Positions 62,470 through 64,000 of a stretch of 64,000 nt of DNA are shown here, piece after piece (within the stretch, counting starts at the first letter, position 1; the number at the start of each line of letters is the position of its first letter). A program made the translations under genes and the position numbers. The DNA is from Hormiphora californensis (taxonomy: Eukaryota; Ctenophora; Tentaculata; Cydippida; Pleurobrachiidae). The notes beneath the pieces are model-generated. The model worked only from the letters and a program-made list of their open reading frames with translations. It did no database searches and was not told the origin of the DNA. Where the stretch lies: contig CM035351.1 in assembly GCA_020137815.1 (NCBI GenBank), positions 2,579,409 through 2,643,408 on the forward strand. The letters run 5' to 3'.

Positions 62470-62610
62470 GGAGGGAAATAGTGTCATAAGGTCTACAATT
62501 GAGGGAGAGTGTCATGTCATAAGGTTACAAATGAGGGGAATAGTGTGATAAGGTTACAATTGAGGTAGAGAGTGGCATGTCATAAGGTTACAAATGAGGT
62601 AGAGAAATGC
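62470..62610 (-). repeat. Short tandem repeat beside the acceptor of the unrecognised gene
   Basis: About four units of TCATAAGGTTACAATTGAGG followed by a purine stretch run from 62605 down to the acceptor at 62468. On the minus strand each unit supplies a pyr-rich tract near a CTTATGACA block, as in the functional acceptor region. Confidence 0.6.
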
Positions 62611-62916
62611 TGATAGTCGGGTACGGAGAGCTGACACAGTACAAATAAAATCAGAACAAACAAAACAGAGCATATCTAGATAATATAATGCCTAATACCT
62701 AATTAATTACAAAGGTGAAATCAGACCGAAATTATGTAGGAGGGGTTTAGTTTCACTGGAGAAAGATTGATAAAAAACAATAAACCTGAGATGACTGAGA
62801 GTGTAGGTACTGGTATTATTTCAGGCATAGACAATATGAGCCCATCGCGGCGGGGGAGATAGCGGAGAGAGAGAGAGAGAGAGAAGGTGTCAGGTTTCTA
62901 GCTCATCTCTCTCTCT

Positions 62917-63824
62917 AGTAGGGACGATAGTGTCAGTCGATGTCAGGGATTTTAAAATTTCCCTATTCAAGTGTTCGGGGAGCCTCTCCCGAGTAAAATG
63001 CGACCAATTAGAGCTCCCGATCTTTTCTCGTTCTCTAATTATTCGTGATTATGCTAATTATGACGTCATCAGCAACTACCAGAAATCTACATCTTAGGGC
63101 TTAAATTTTTATACTAGCTGGTAGGGGACCACTAGATTAGTGGGCAAAAAATTTTTCAGGTCGATCGGAGTTATGGGCGTGGCGCTATGTCGTTTGAAAG
63201 TGTGTAATCCGGTGATGACGTCATCAAGGATTATCAAATTAGGTCAACGCGGGGGGTCAAGACCGGGTGCGTTTGATCGAGCCTGATAAGCTGATCAAAA
63301 ATCTGTAGGGGTAGATCAATCCCCCAACTAGGAGCTGAGCTATTAGCGTTTTTCGGTTTTTAGGTCACGTGACTTCGTCAAAAATCAAAGAAATGCTAAT
63401 AGCTCGGCTCCTAGTTGGGGGATTGATCTACCCCTACAGATTTTTGATCAGCTTATCAGGCTCGATCAAACGCACCCGGTCTTGACCCCCCGCGTTGACC
63501 TAATTTGATAATCCTTGATGACGTCATCACCGGATTACACACTTTCAAACGCCATAGCGCCACGCCCATAACTCCGATCGACCTGAAAAATTTTTTGCCC
63601 ACTAATCTAGTGGTCCCCTACCAGCTAGTATAAAAATTTAAGCCCTAAGATGTAGATTTCTGGTAGTTGCTGATGACGTCATAATTAGCATAATCACGAA
63701 TAATTAGAGAACGAGAAAAGATCGGGAGCTCTAATTGGTCGCATTTTACTCGGGAGAGGCTCCCCGAACACTTGAATAGGGAAATTTTAAAATCCCTGAC
63801 ATCGACTGACACTATCGTCCCTAC
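62917..63824. mobile_element. 908-bp near-perfect palindromic element
   Basis: Starts AGTAGGGACGATAGTGTCAG and ends with the inverted form. Arms of about 450 bp meet at about 63371 (TTTTCGGTTTTTAGGTC spacer). The minus-strand ORF 63645-63860 is produced by the arm and its flank. No transposase. Confidence 0.85.
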
Positions 63825-63832
63825 TACTCCTT

Positions 63833-64000
63833 CTAAGAGAGTTGATGACAGCCCTGGCATTCCCTCTCAAAGATGTTCATTCTCTGAGTGAGTACTACTG
63901 CAATGTGGGTAATATCTACCTTTATCATATTAGGCCAGTCGCTTTTTGTCATTTTGGGGCCATTTGGTGAACTGAGACATAACAAAGGTTTTCCACTTGC
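63833..64000 (-). CDS. Partial ORF at the window edge, unrecognised
   Basis: Open on the minus strand from the window end to a TAG at 63833. It encodes a 55-residue segment including KMTKSDWPNMIKVDITHIAV and ERECQGCHQLS. Composition is protein-like, but it could be an exon with either end outside view. The stop lies only 9 bp from the palindromic element, so the element may have truncated a longer exon. Confidence 0.3.
   Translation of the reverse strand, partial: ASGKPLLCLSSPNGPKMTKSDWPNMIKVDITHIAVVLTQRMNIFERECQGCHQLS

Noticed and set aside
63838-64000. A +1 break and an intron in the partial ORF at the window edge
   Set aside because: A continuous open frame explains the segment without any shift or splice.

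Overview
This window is nuclear DNA from an animal. It has spliced genes with GT-AG introns and an animal-type gene set: an HECTD4-type HECT ligase, CSK, makorin, PHAF1/C16orf70, TIMM17, GCN1, NUDT21, a secreted pentraxin-like protein and a 2OG-Fe(II) oxygenase. Most introns are 70-300 bp, two small secreted-protein genes sit antisense inside introns of larger genes, and introns are loaded with palindromic transposons and tandem repeats. A compact non-bilaterian genome such as a sponge fits best, but that is inference and I cannot name the species.

Layout. 1-28,744 (+): the 3' part of an HECTD4 orthologue in at least 29 exons, starting before the window. Its 8.6-kb intron (16,233-24,866) holds a nested pile of inverted-repeat elements plus a 5'-truncated LINE with an intact reverse transcriptase. 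A minus-strand secreted beta-sandwich protein gene (11,991-14,543) lies in another HECTD4 intron. 29,903-36,796 (-): CSK, complete in 14 exons, with a plus-strand pentraxin-like gene (32,230-33,462) in one intron. 37,209-39,105 (-): 2OG-Fe(II) oxygenase, divergent from makorin (40,486-43,761, +). Then PHAF1 (45,167-46,375, +) and TIMM17 (46,806-49,679, +). The right end is minus strand: GCN1 (50,269-58,483), NUDT21 (58,822-59,681), an unrecognised conserved-looking gene (60,724-62,467) and a partial ORF at the edge.

Two patterns stand out. (1) Five genes (HECTD4, CSK, GCN1, the 2OG oxygenase, the unrecognised gene) contain in total 14 places where the conserved protein continues only if one base is skipped. 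All 14 go in the same direction (+1); none needs a -1 shift. In four exons the flanking splice phases independently require the correction. Two sites are exactly a sense codon followed by UGA, where skipping the U restores the frame, as in antizyme. Either the organism uses or tolerates +1 frameshifting in nuclear genes, or the assembly has insertion-biased errors; raw reads and RNA would decide. Other genes here (NUDT21, TIMM17, PHAF1, makorin, the LINE, the 3' two-thirds of GCN1) have none. (2) Several tandem arrays carry a splice site as part of the repeat unit and run up to the functional site: about 37 copies of a perfect 5' splice site, 3' acceptors with the first bases of the exon (HECTD4 exons 15 and 25), acceptor-plus-ATG upstream of PHAF1, and an array ending at a makorin acceptor.

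The genes act in separate housekeeping or signalling processes (ubiquitin ligation, Src-family control, translation stress sensing, mRNA 3' processing, mitochondrial import). I see no operon logic.
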